Shown one piece after another: positions 30,600-41,418 of a stretch of DNA of 55,000 bases. This DNA is from Symbiodinium natans (lineage: Eukaryota > Sar > Dinophyceae > Suessiales > Symbiodiniaceae): assembly GCA_905221605.1 (NCBI GenBank), contig CAJNDS010001524.1:639736-694735 (forward strand), in the 5' to 3' direction. The notes beneath the pieces were generated by a model, which worked only from the letters and a program-made list of their open reading frames with translations, was not told where the DNA came from and ran no database searches. The position numbers were made by a program, and so were the translations under genes. The first letter of the stretch is position 1. Each line of letters begins with the position of its first letter.

Positions 30600-33500
30600 T
30601 TAAAAGGCCCCCCGGCAGGGGCCTTTCGTCCTCTCCAGCTTGGCCCTGCGTGCCGGCGTGGGGAGGCAGAGGTCCCCCGAGGGCAGGTAGGAGATGAGGA
30701 TCTCGGCACCTCCCGAGGGGGGGGGGGGGGGGGGCTTTTGAACCTTGAGGGCTTCAGGATGTAGCTCTAAACCCTACAAACCCTAAACCCTACAAACCCT
30801 GAACCCTAAACCCTATAAACCCTATAAACCCTATAAACCCTATAAACCCTATAAACCCTATAAACCCTATAAACCCTATAAACCCTATAAACCCAAAAAA
30901 CCCAAAAAACCCTAAACCCTAAACCCCAAGCCCTATGAAGGTTGATCGGGCTTCGGGTTTGTAAGGTTCAGGGTGGTCAGGGTGTCAAGATATTCTGAGG
31001 GGCACTGTTAAACCCCAAAGGCGCAGCCGTGGCAGCTCTCTCCAGCCGAAGATGCAAAGAGTTCTGAGATGTTTTGGGGATCCCTGAGTTAGGGTTTAGG
31101 GTTTAGGGCTCAGGGTTTAGGGTTTAGGGTTCAGGAGTTAGGGTTTAGGGTTTAGGGTTCAGGAGTTAGCGTTTAGGGCTTAGGTGGTGGAACCTTCTGG
31201 TATTGCTTCCCCGGCTCGCAGCTCCACGGCTTTGCCGCAGAAGTTCCAGAAGGCATTGGGCGCGCAGGAGTGCGAGCACATGGCCACGGCAACCTGGGCT
31301 TGGCACTGGCTGGTTCTGAGTCGGGAATGAGGGAATGAGGTACCTATACACTCCTTACATAGGGTACATATAGGGCCCTCATGCCCTCATTCCCTACTAA
31401 GAATCAGGGGGACAAGCGCAGTTCATGGCGCCCTGAGAAACTTTAGAGAAATCTCGAGAACGCGCCCGCTTTGGGCCTTGCTTGGAGGTTCATTGGCAAT
31501 AACAAGCAGGGGGATAAGTATATGGTAGCTATACTTATGAACCCTGTTCGGGGTACTTGTCACCCTCCTTCTTATAAACATCCATGAACCTCCAAGTACA
31601 CTCCCCTTCAGCAAGGAAGAGCCCTGAAAGAAAGCCTCCGGAATGCGCCCCCCCAAAGCTGCCGAGGGGCCGGGAGCGCCAGCTCCCGGACCTTCCCGCC
31701 CAGGCTCAGGCAGTTGAAGATCCAGATCTGCAGCAGGCGCTCCAGCTTCTGCACCTCTCAGGGAGCTCGAGTGCCTCAGGGGTCTCGGAACGCATGGTAT
31801 CCTGAGCTCTGGTCCAGTAAGCCTTAAGCTCGCGAACGACATCTGCCAAACCCCAAACCCCTAGAAGCACAGCAGGCGTTCTCCATCTCGAAGAGCCAAG
31901 TGCAAAGAAATGAAGAAAGATAATTGAGGACCCCACAAAAAGTCCGGAAAAGTACCAAGCTCCAACATGAGCAGAAAAGAACAGGTCTGCGCGCCTTCGG
32001 CCCACCCCCATGTGGCCACAGCATTCTGCAGAGCTCCTCGGTCCCCTCCGAGGCCTCCGCGGGATCTCATGGACCATTGTCTTATTGTTGTTATTATTAT
32101 CATATGACATGATCAGATTACCATGGCCTTGTTCGGGTTGGGTAGTGTGATATAGTCCTGGGTTCACGGCTCTGAAGGTTCGGAGGTTTCGGCACTTGCC
32201 AGGTTGCAAGAAGTTTCAAAGCTTCCACAGATGCACAACAGCAACTTCCAGAAGCCTAACCCTAAGGATTCCATGTCCCTATAGTATCTAGTCGCTTGGG
32301 CCCAAGCATATACTGGATAAGGACACGGATCCTTAGGGTAACCCAACCCATGCCACTCCTCCCCTAAACACTAAACCCTAAAGCCCCAAACCCCAAACCC
32401 TCAACCCCAAACCCTAAGCCCTAAGCCCTAAACCCCAAACCCCAAACCCTAAGCCCTACACCCCGCCACCCCCCCCTCGACCCAACTCCCCAAACCTTGG
32501 CTGCACTCAGGAGGGTAGCTATAAATTAAACTTTTAGCTGCAACCCAAAAAAGGTAAGGATCTAAAGCTACAGTAAAGTACCACAAAGAAACCTCCACGT
32601 GCGGCGTGAAGAGCTGCAGCGCAAGGTCCTGGAAAAAGAGGCTTTCCGCCCCTCGAAGCACCCCCTCCCCCTCCCCCCTTTCCCGGCCCCCAAGAAAGAG
32701 GGTTTGGGGGCAGCTTAGGGTTTAGGGTTTAGGGTTTAGGGTCTAGGGTTTAGGGTTTAGGGTTTCGGGTTTAGGGTTTAGGGCTTTGGGGTGGCAGCTC
32801 CTGTTCTTCCTGGGACAGGCCCTGCCAAGGCACCGCGGTGCCGGAGACCTCGCGGGGCTGAAGCAAGACCGCCGGCTTGGCGGAGCTTAAGAGGAGCGGG
32901 AGCCTTTAAAGGGTTTAATTGGGGTTTATTTAGGGTTTATAGGGTTTAGAGGGAGGGTCGGAAAGGGCAGGCAACTTTCGGCTGCGGGCTGCGCCGACCG
33001 CCGAAGGAGTGCGCTCTGCGGAGCCCGAACTCGGAAGGGTCGACTGGCCACGAGTTTGGAGCTTGGCCTCTTGGTTCACTGAGCCGTGTAGCCGAGCATT
33101 TAGGGCACGAGGTTTGGTATGGGTTTGGCTCATAAGGCACTCGAATCCCCTGACCGTTTAGGCTTGCGGAAAGTGATCCGTTGGAATTCGGCGCCTCCTC
33201 GGCGGTGAGCGTCGCCAGGGCGCCCCAGTAGAAAATGGCAGGATACCCCAGGGGCGAGTCCCAGCAGCCTCTCGGCGTCAGCTCTCAGGCCGGCTCCACA
33301 CTCCAAACCGACAAGCCCAAGCACCCCCAAACCCCTCTTTCCTGGACTTTCCTAAAAGAAAGCTATACTACATACGACTCCCTTCATCTAATCTAGGGGT
33401 CCCCCCTATTCTCGTAAACCCCCACAAAAACCCCCAAAATCCCCGCCTTCCATGGCCTCCAGCTGCTCACGCACCGGGGACGTGTCCAGACGCACCCGCA

Positions 33501-34282
33501 CCAACGGCGCCTCGCGAAGCAGCACCTGGGGCCCCAACAAGCTCCCCACTGTAGAACCCCGAATTCCTCCCTGGCTTAGGTGGGGTTTTCGGGGGTTTGA
33601 GGGCCACCCTGAACCCTAAACTACCCTCCCTTCTCTTATAACCGCTACAAAGACCGCGCCTCGCCAGGCCCCATCGCCTCTGAGGCCAGGAGCACCCGGC
33701 CCTTCTGATCATCCTCTGGAGGCGCAGCTGGGGATCTTCAGGGTGCCCCTAGACCCCCGAAGTCGGGGGGGCTTGGGTTAACGGGGTTTAGGGTTGCTAG
33801 GCTTTGGGGCTGGTGTGGTTTCGGAGCTTGCGGGTTGAGGCCTTCGGGCTTTTGCCGGCCCACTGCCCGGGCACATTTGGTTACTGCAATCTGGGGTCCT
33901 CTGGCCCTAGACAAGCCGAATCTCTACGGGCCTACAGAGCGTTGAATTGGGATTCAAGTCCATCGAACCTTTGGGATGTCTTCTCCATACTCAGGCTCCC
34001 CTGGTCCCCTGGGAACACAGTAACCATCTTACAATCAGGGCACCCTTTTCTTGCCGTTGGGTCCATTACAAGGGAAGCTTGAACCCCTAACCCTAAACCC
34101 CAAACCCTAAACCCTAAACCCCAAACCCTAAACCCTAAACCCCAAACCCCAAACCCTAAACCCTAAACCTAAAAAAAGGTACAAGGGTACCACTGGGCCA
34201 CCAAGCAGTCCTGCCCCAGCTGCACCCCGGGCCAGCCCAGGACATTCGGCGCCCGGAGCGGGGAGAGCTTTGAGGCGGCCAT
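30600..34282 (-). CDS. SET-domain protein, SMYD-like lysine methyltransferase (multi-exon)
   Basis: Minus-strand exons: 34211-34282 (MAASKLSPLRAP), 33660-33713 (GRVLLASEAMGPGE), 33447-33525 (VLLREAPLVRVRL), about 33200-33268 (GYPAIFYWGALATL), 32801-32848 (VSGTAVPWQGLSQEEQ), 32593-32628 (DLALQLFTPHVE), 31692-31754 (VQKLERLLQIWIFNC), 31194-31293 (MCSHSCAPNAFWNFCGK, ELRAGEAI) and 30600-30709 (AEILISYLPSG, ARRAKLERTKG, stop). This is the order of a SET domain: the G-R-x-L start, the E-x-PL strand, the N-H-S-C pseudoknot and G-E-E-I-x-I-S-Y. Such enzymes move a methyl group from AdoMet to lysine. The usual NHSC Asn is Ser here (SHSC), which could weaken cofactor binding. The zinc-binding post-SET cysteines are absent. 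Phases agree at most junctions; the 3' boundary of the fourth exon is open. Confidence 0.82.
30765..30935 (-). repeat. CCCTATAAA nonamer array in SET-gene intron
   Basis: About 14 units of CCCTATAAA flanked by CCCTAAA units, the same variant as at 5070-5365. The other end of this intron (31085-31180) carries TTTAGGG on the opposite strand. Confidence 0.9.
31322..31415. mobile_element. Small terminal-inverted-repeat element in SET-gene intron
   Basis: Left GGGAATGAGGGAATGAGGTACC and right CCCTCATGCCCTCATTCCC are inverted repeats around a short core. The arm sequence is shared with the element at 15222-15308, so this is a repeated family. Confidence 0.6.
32365..32462 (-). repeat. Degenerate CCCTAAA/CCCCAAA array
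   Basis: About 13 mixed units in the long intron between the SET-gene exons at 32593-32628 and 31692-31754. Confidence 0.85.
34085..34172 (-). repeat. CCCTAAA/CCCCAAA array
   Basis: About 12 units in the first intron of the SET gene, just past the exon at 34211-34282. Confidence 0.88.
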
Positions 34283-34789
34283 GGAGCCATGGGAGTTTAG
34301 GGGAAGGGGGGGCGGGGGCGGGGATCTAAGAAGCTAGGGGGTATCTCACTCTATCCATTGGCCTCGCAGGACTTTGGCACTTTGTCAAACTACCGAATTC
34401 GGCCAAGAGAAGCTATAGGGTACGCATGTTCTTTGTAGTTTGCGGGGGATCGACGGCAAAGCAGCTCAACGACATCGGCTTTGCCTGTGCTTCGCCATCC
34501 GCGGGGTTTTTGCGGGCTTCGGGCTTAGGGTTCGGAACTATGGGTTGAAGCTCTCCGGCTTTCTGTGTCGGGCGCCGGGCATTTCCCCAAGCTCTGAGCA
34601 GAGGGCAGAAGCAATTGTCCATCTCATGGCTACTTCCAGGCTTCAACTCCTCCCCCCCCCCCCCCACAAAAAAAAAAAAAAAGGCGCCTGCAGCACCAAG
34701 AACCACACATCATCCCAAATCCCCGGCACCCACCACACCCTAAGCCCTGAACCCCCGAACCCAGAGGGCTCCGAGGCGCCGCGCGAATG
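34283..34789. other. Upstream flank of the SET-domain gene
   Basis: No coding signal. Contains a C12/A15 homopolymer block at about 34650-34682. Should include the SET-gene promoter, but no element could be recognised. Confidence 0.4.
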
Positions 34790-35950
34790 AGCGTCTTGCC
34801 TTCCTGAGCCTTCTGGTCCTCTGGATACGTCTCTAATAAAGTAGCGAATGATGGCTGGGTGTCACTCTGTGCTGTTGTCTCTGGTTTCAAACGTGGCGGC
34901 TTGTGAAAATGTCTTGCCCGCATACACACTCATGTTCCTGAATTGCCTTTTTTCCGGCAATCACTCTGACTATGTCTGGTTCCGGAACATCTTTCTCAAA
35001 GTCTGGATCGTTTAGCTTTTGCAAGTAGTTCTGGTGTTTGTAAGGCTTCGTGCTGGGCTTGTTTGTATTTCTTTGTTTCGTAGCTGCACACAGGACATGT
35101 AACAACTTCGTCTTTGATTCTGTTCAAGCGGTTCTGTCTCCATTCCTGAACCTTGTTTCGCGGGTTTGTGAAAGGTATTTTCTTTTGTTCTGCTACTTGT
35201 TACGTATGTCTTTGGCGATATCTTTTCCTTTTCTCTCCACCTACATTACATATCTTATAGTTCTTTTCAAACTTCTCAGCCTTCTGCATCATTTCATATT
35301 TCCTACAATATTCTCTACTTTGAATTACTCGATATGTGCATATATATATATATGTTTATTTACTTATTTAGGTGTCATTCCTTTACGTGTGCATCCCACC
35401 CAGCATCTAAGCGTTCAGAACAAGTCAAGGTGAATTTATTAATGTAACGAGAAGAAGTCTACCAACTAAGATTTAACATTCAACGAAACTATCTACGAAT
35501 TAATATCATCTCCACACTCTTCTGGTGCGCTTATGAACCTGCAGATTATTGCAAGCACATTTGGCATGGAGCTCACTTCCTTATTCTGTTTCCTTTGCGG
35601 ACGTTGTTTCATATGTCACGGGTGGTCTGTCAAGCTCTCAATTAGGTTTTACTGTTTAAACGTTCACCCATCACATTAACGGTAGCCTTTAAGATGCTTA
35701 CATCCTTGTCTATCCTTGCAACATCCTCGATTATTTCGAACCTCTCTTCTGGGGTGGGTCTGCGGGATCCCCATCCAGCAGGCACCGACCTTATCAACAC
35801 CTTCGCCATCTTGTGAGTTGGTGTTAAACTTGTCGTTTTCATCAGGGGCACCTCCTCTGCTTCCACTTTTTCTCACTCACTAACCTTGTTGAGACTATTT
35901 TACATACTCGAGACCTTCCTTTATCAACTCAAGTGAAAGAAACCTTGCAA
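34790..35950 (-). other. AT-rich island with zinc-finger-like frames
   Basis: About 1.2 kb without telomeric repeats and clearly richer in AT than its surroundings. On the minus strand one frame reads VVTCPVCSYETKKYKQAQHE (35050-35110), a C-x2-C plus His finger. A second frame reads EHECVCGQDIFTSRHV (34887-34960). A third open frame covers 35642-35866 (ERFEIIEDVARIDKDVSILK). They look like pieces of one decayed or intron-bearing gene, or of an inserted element. Between them lies an AT-rich stretch with (TA)n at 35339-35352. Function unknown. Confidence 0.4.
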
Positions 35951-36214
35951 GCCCTTATGAGTGAAGCCGAGTAAACCCTACTGAACCCCTGTACAGCCTC
36001 ATAAACCCTTGTAAACATTTGAAAACCCTCATAAACCCGCATTTGCCCCCGAGACACCCTTATGCACCCCTAAACCCTCTTCCGCCCAAAGCCACCGCCA
36101 CCAACCCCAAAACCCCCAACCCTAACCCCTAAACCCTCAACCCTAAACCCCCAACCCCAAACCCCAAACCCTAAACTCTAAACCCTAAACCCTAAACCCA
36201 AACCCGCCGAAAAA

Positions 36215-36272
36215 AAGCTCCAGCTCAACGCTCTTGGCCAAGGCGTGCAGGCCCATGTCTTCGCCGACCTGG
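36215..36272 (-). CDS. Exon candidate, unknown protein
   Basis: After an AG|GT acceptor the minus strand reads VGEDMGLHALAKSVELEL. Family not recognised. May join the exons at 36530-36605 and 37437-37487. Confidence 0.45.
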
Positions 36273-36529
36273 AAGCCAGGCTTCTTGGGGATTCGGACTT
36301 TCTAGGGCTGTTAGGGTTTCTACGGTTCAGGGTTTAGGGGCTGAAAGGGATTGTAGGGTTTATAGGGGCTTCTTGGGAGTGTAGGGTTGAGGGTTTAGGG
36401 TTTGTAGTGGTTGTAGGGTTTACAGGGTTTATAGGGGATATAGGGATTATTGGGATTATAGGAGTTCCAGGGTTTATCGGGGTTCTAAGGTTTACGGATT
36501 TTCGGGCTCAGGGTTTCGGGTTTTCAGGG

Positions 36530-36605
36530 CATGGGAATCTTGGGCGCCTCCCAGCGCCCTGCCAAATTCTTCACGGCCGCCAACAGCTTTCCCGGGAAGA
36601 TGCCA
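36530..36605 (-). CDS. Exon candidate, unknown protein
   Basis: The minus strand reads FPGKLLAAVKNLAGRWEAPK in an open frame. The plus strand is also open here, so strand choice rests on the neighbouring minus-strand candidates. Confidence 0.35.
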
Positions 36606-37436
36606 GAACCTGGATGCTGGCTTTGGGGTTCAGGGTTTCATGGCCTATTAGGGTTTAGGTTTAGTGAGTTTAGTGAGGTTTAGTGGTTTAGGGGCTAAGG
36701 GTTTGGGCTTAAGAAAAGTTATGGTTTCAGCAGCAGTCGGTAGGTTCCCTGCACATGACTCGAGAGCCCCCCCGCTCAGTTGAGGAAAGCGGAGTAAACC
36801 CTGAACCCTAAACCCTAAACCCCTCAAGGCTCTTGGACCTCGGCCCAAAGCCTTGCCGCTGATGCCCCCGTAAACCTGATCTCTGAGGGGGTTAACCGTA
36901 TTATCCCCGTATAACGTAAGCCCCTAAAAAACCCCATGAACCAAAAACACAAAAAACCTATAGAACACCATTTAGACACCATAAGCCCGAGAAAACCCGC
37001 ATAAAACCCTATGAACCCTCTAAAGACCCTGTAAGACCCGATAAAACTCACAGAAAACCCTCTAAAACTCCTACGGAACCCCTATAAACCCTACGAGGGC
37101 CTGGGGAGACCAGGGCTGCAAGAACGCCGTCGGCAATTTCGGGCGAGTAGCCACCTCGGCTCGGCAAAGGATGGGGCACAAGTGCTCCAGGAATATTGGG
37201 GTTTAGGGTTTAGGGTTTAGGGTTTCGGGTTTCGGGTTTAGGGTTTAGGGTTTAGGGTTTGGGGTTACGGGGGTTTATGGGGGTGTTGCAGGTTTTACAG
37301 GGGTTGATTGGGCTTACAGGGGGTTTGCAGGGTTTGCTCAACGGGCAGAAGCCACAGCTAATACTACTGCCCCAACCCCCCCCCCCTAAACCCTAAACCC
37401 TAAACCCTAAACCCTAAACCCCAAACCCCCCCCGAA

Positions 37437-37487
37437 GGAAGTTGGCCCCGCACGTTCGATCACGAACGCCCGGGCTTGGTCTCGATC
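37437..37487 (-). CDS. Exon candidate, unknown protein
   Basis: An AG|GA acceptor (CTACCAG) is followed by EDRDQARAFVIERAGPTSF. Protein-like, family unknown. Confidence 0.45.
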
Positions 37488-38099
37488 CTCCTGGTAGGGG
37501 CCGCCTGGAGGACACTTTGTTGTTGGGCTCCAATTCAAGGATCCATGCCATGTTTGGGGTTGAGGGTCGCAGAAACTTTGAAGTTGTACATGACCCCATG
37601 GCACTTACTCCTGCAGGCGGAAGAAGCTTCGCAACTCCGCAATTCGCAGCAGCCCAACACACCCCTAACTCCGGGGCCTCAACACGGGCACGCCGCAACC
37701 CCCGCCACGCTTCCATGTTGTGAGCTTCCATCTTATGGGGCTGCACGCCCCTCTAGGCCCTAGTCCCGAAACAGGGGCCCTGTGCGCGCCTGTCGGCGCT
37801 GAGAAGGCCCTGGCAGATTTTGCAGGCGTTTTGCTCTTCACGGGCTGTTTAAGCTTGGAGTCTGCTACTGGTAGTACGAGGGGTTCAGCTTCGCGCAACA
37901 CTGACGAGAAGCATGAGATTCTCGATGGCTCGACCCTAGCACAAGACCAAACCCAAGAGTCCCCCAAGCCTCGAAACCCTAAACCCTAAACCCTAAACCC
38001 CAAACCAGTGCTCCAAACGAAACGACAGGCATGGCCATCCACAGTGTATCTACAGGCACACCCCAATCATCCCTGACCCTTTAACCCAGAAGCCCTCAA

Positions 38100-38255
38100 C
38101 CTGAAACCCTAACCCTAAATCCTAAATCCTAAACCCTAAACCCCTACACCCTAAACCCTAAACCCTAAACCCTAAACCCTAAACCCTAACCCTAAACCCT
38201 AAACCCTAAACCCTAAACCCTAAACCCTAACCCTAAACCCTAAACCCTAAACCCT
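38100..38255 (-). repeat. CCCTAAA array with CCCTAA hexamers
   Basis: About 22 units. Three units are CCCTAA (human-type hexamers), each followed by a fresh run of heptamers, suggesting unit-length slippage. Confidence 0.92.
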
Positions 38256-38493
38256 CCAGAGGCCTCGACCATTCACAGCGCAAGGGTCGGCAGAAGGGCC
38301 GAGAGGCCTCAAGAGCTGGGATTGCAGCCGACAGACAGATCCTGGGTTTAGGGTTTAGGGTTTAGGGTTTCGGGTTGAGGGTTTCGGGTTTAGGGTTTAG
38401 GGTTCAGGGTTTAGGGTTGTTTAGGGTTCAGGGTCTAGGGTTGTTTCGGGTTTCGGCTCGAAGCATCACAAAAGTTCCTTGAAACCCCTAGTT

Positions 38494-38586
38494 TGGGATG
38501 TTCCCCCCTTTATCCTAACAGTCCTTTGTAGGGATTGTAATCGGGATCCCGATTAAGGACTGTTAGTATAAGGGGAGAACATCCCA
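38494..38586. mobile_element. Fold-back element with about 31-base terminal inverted repeats
   Basis: Left arm begins TTGGGATGTTCCCCCCTTTA and the right arm is its near-perfect complement ending ATCCCAA. The core holds the perfect palindrome AATCGGGATCCCGATT. Nearly the whole 92 bases can form one hairpin. No coding capacity, so it is a non-autonomous (MITE- or introner-like) element. Confidence 0.75.
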
Positions 38587-39728
38587 ACCCCGAGTGCTTT
38601 GAGGGCCCTTGGGGGGCCTCTCAAGTTAGACCTGATTCTACGCCAGGGCAACCTGGGTTCTGTTCGGGTTTGAGTGCTGGTCTGAGAAGTCGCTGTGCAA
38701 GTTGAAGACCCTTAGCCTGGTCCTAAACCCTCTAAACCCTAAACCCTAAACCCTAAACCCTAAACCGACATGTACTCGTATGCCAAGCGGCGCGGCCGAC
38801 TGTGGCGAGCAGCCGCGGCTGGCACAATCGCCGCATGGCACACCCAAGTTCAGGGTTCAGGCAAGCGCGCTACAACCCGAGGTTTCTCTGCTTCGATCTC
38901 CCGAAACCCACAGCCGAAGATGTCACGCGACTGAGTTGACCCATTCGAGAACTCTGGGCCCTTTTTCGCAAACCGAAGTCAAGTGTCCTTTCGCGGGGCT
39001 TCAGTCTACCGTTGTTCAAGAAATTCTGGAGTTCGAGGGAGGGGGGGGGGGATCTACATCATGGGGGCCTTCTTGCAATGTTTCCATGAAAGTATACAGT
39101 ATACTTCTTGATGGCTGAAGGGCTGCGTGGCGCTAGAAGGTCGAGTAGCTGGTCACGTCCCCCAACAGCAGCGAACACTCTGTATCCCATCTTACTGCTG
39201 AGGGCGGTGCAGAATCAGACTACCCTGAGGTGGCTTCAGCACCTCCCTACTTCTGAGGGCGGCGCAGCAAGAACAACAAACGAAAAAGTCGCAACGTGCT
39301 GCGAGGCATGAAGGCAAAATGTGTATCGCTGCGCCAGGGCGCCGCAGGGCAGGCAACCCTCACCCCCCCTCCCCCTCTCTGCAAAGAAGAGCCGGCGCGA
39401 TGCACCGCAAAAGCGAAGCACAAAAACTTCCCCTCCCTGGCCTTGACCACCTTGACAGGCGTTCAAGTAGTGAGCTGTAAGAGCGCAAAAGGCAACCCAG
39501 CAAACGGGAGACTTTCACGGTTTTCACACCCCTCGCCAGATCATTTTCTCTGATGACAAAACAAGCCATGCACCTTTTGCAAGAACAAGGCTCGGCTTGG
39601 CTCGTAGCCAGCAAGCAGATCAGAAATCTTTCTGTCGACGTACATGCGGGGGGTTGTGGCATCGCGGCGTGTCGTGTCAATCTTCTTGCCGCTGCCCGCG
39701 TTTGCATTCCGGCAGGGATCTCTTCGCG

Positions 39729-40787
39729 TCAGCCTCGCGTCATCTTGGAACATAGGACCTCCAAGAGTTCCTCACAGGGCTCAAAGAAATGGGAGCGCCC
39801 CTTCAACTCGATATACTCACTTTGAAGCTCCTGAGCCACTGCACGCCCTTCTGACACAGGAACCAGGGGATCATCTTCGGAATGAAATTGGACAATCCAG
39901 CCGGTGTTTCTTCTGATGGCGGCCCAGTTCCACGGCCCTCCTCTCGGAGGGTAGTATCCAGAGGCACGCTCGAGCGCATCACCCAAGTCACTATGACAGG
40001 CAGCCACAAGCACCAAACCACCAACGACCTCTTGCTCTGCAAATCGCATGGCTGCTTGGGCACCACTGGAATGCCCCACAAGTACTGTATCGGGTCCGAC
40101 TGCAAGATCCTCTTGCAGGAATTTCACCCATATCTCACGCTTCGCCTCATCAGGGTCGGGAAAGTCCCGCAGGTGAACCTCTTCGAACGTGCGGCTGCGT
40201 TTCAGGCTGCTTGCCAACCAGGCATACCAATTCGCCTCCTGAATCGGCGAACACCCGTTTCCCGGCGCAATGACGCAGCGCTTCAGCGATGAAGCAGAGC
40301 CCAACTCTGCCGCAAGCGCGCGCGAAGGCACGGCCTGGATCGCGTCCTTCCACTCGGATGCCCCGTGGTCTTCGAGGTCGTGGCCCTCAAGGAAGGCCTC
40401 TACCCAGGTTGGGATTCGCTCAGAGCCCTCAAAGGTGCCCTCCATGCTGCCCGTGCTCTCCTCGTGGGAAGCCACGTCTCGGAGTTGGAGGCTAAAAGGC
40501 TGGCGAGCACTGAGTAAGTCTCGCAACTTCGAACATTGCTCTTTCACGGCTGGGTGCTCCCGAAACTCCTCGGGGATCTCGTGCTGCAGGTCGTGCAGCG
40601 CCTTCTCCAGCATTTCACGCACAGACGCTTCCACCCTCTGCGGGGTCTCCCCCAAGACCTGCCAGCCTTCTGGGCTGTCCTCATCGGCCAGGTCGGGAAT
40701 CAGCACGACGGCCCGAGGAGCTTTCGAAGCAACCTTCTCTAGATCCTCCTCGCAAACTACCTGGTGCGAAGCGGTGCGAAGCGACAT
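39729..40787 (-). CDS. RBBP9/YdeN-family serine hydrolase with N-terminal extension (intron-free)
   Basis: 352 residues. From residue 170 the protein follows the RBBP9/YdeN alpha/beta-hydrolase family: CVIAPGNG, NWYAWLASSL, FPDPDEAKREIW, TVLVGHSSGAQAAMRFAE, HSDLGDALERASGY, WIVQFHSEDDPLVPVSEG, GRSHFF. The likely catalytic triad is Ser240 in GHSSG, an Asp in EDDP (305/306) and His333 in GRSHF. Family members hydrolyse small esters or peptide-like substrates; the natural substrate here is unknown. The first 170 residues, rich in Glu and partly coiled-coil-like, are an extension of unknown role. A single uninterrupted frame is unusual beside such intron-dense genes. The start MSLRTASHQ is the first Met of the frame. 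Confidence 0.88.
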   Translation of the reverse strand: MSLRTASHQVVCEEDLEKVASKAPRAVVLIPDLADEDSPEGWQVLGETPQRVEASVREMLEKALHDLQHEIPEEFREHPAVKEQCSKLRDLLSARQPFSLQLRDVASHEESTGSMEGTFEGSERIPTWVEAFLEGHDLEDHGASEWKDAIQAVPSRALAAELGSASSLKRCVIAPGNGCSPIQEANWYAWLASSLKRSRTFEEVHLRDFPDPDEAKREIWVKFLQEDLAVGPDTVLVGHSSGAQAAMRFAEQEVVGGLVLVAACHSDLGDALERASGYYPPRGGPWNWAAIRRNTGWIVQFHSEDDPLVPVSEGRAVAQELQSEYIELKGRSHFFEPCEELLEVLCSKMTRG

Positions 40788-41418
40788 CTTGGAAAATTAA
40801 AGGGGGAGCTTAGGGTACCAAGCCCTTCCATGAGCGTGAACTTGTTGAGACTTTGGGGAGTGCAGGGTAGCAAAAGGGGCCAATAGTTCAGATTAACCCC
40901 CCCCAAAAACCAGATCTTACTAGTAACTAGTAACTAGTATAGTTGCCCTGCACTCAAGGCTCAGGCGGGAACATGCCAAAGCCAATCCAATACCCGAGAG
41001 GGTAAGAGAGAGTGACCGACCTCAACACGCATCTGGTCGCCATGCAAGCAGCATCTGTGCCGAGCTCGGACCGGACAAACAAGCACCGACATTTTGCCAC
41101 AATGCAATGTTCGCAGGTGCTGTCTTGGCTTGCAAGGCTTTGAGGCAGCCGGCACAACGACTTCAAAGATTGTGCCGAAAACTGTGTTTAAACGGTTAAA
41201 CGTTGGCTGAATGCCCAAGATGACTCCTGCCACTATTGGGCGAGCCATCTGCTGTGGAACCGCGGTGCATCGCATGCCACAGCCCAAAACTAAGGCAAGA
41301 GTGCCCGACCATGCTTCCATCCATTCTGTGCCATGGATTTTCAGCAGAGGGTCCAAGAATCATCTGCATCCGCAGAAAAAAAAACCTAACATGCTGCTTG
41401 CAAACATCGACGCCCCGC
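40788..41418. other. Spacer between hydrolase gene and PPDK copy 2
   Basis: Contains TAGTAAC direct repeats at about 40918-40938. Homology to the region after PPDK copy 1 begins at about 41148, marking the duplication edge. A minus-strand frame at 40961-41356 is the counterpart of 22706-23053. Confidence 0.5.

Larger units (their letters stand above)
37500..39728. other. Repeat-rich stretch without a confident gene
   Basis: Holds CCCTAAA arrays at 37975-38010, 38100-38255 and 38720-38765, a TTTAGGG array at 38340-38455, and the fold-back element at 38494-38586. Open frames at 38780-39118 and 39236-39707 show no recognised domain. Confidence 0.4.

Noticed and set aside
30600-30709. SET gene truncated by the PPDK duplication
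   Set aside because: The frame of the last exon reaches a stop at 30600-30602, so no missing exon is needed, although a lost post-SET exon cannot be fully excluded.
35050-35433. Plus-strand hydrophobic ORF of 127 residues as a membrane protein
   Set aside because: AT-rich sequence read in this frame gives Phe/Leu by composition; the opposite strand has the cysteine-motif frame.
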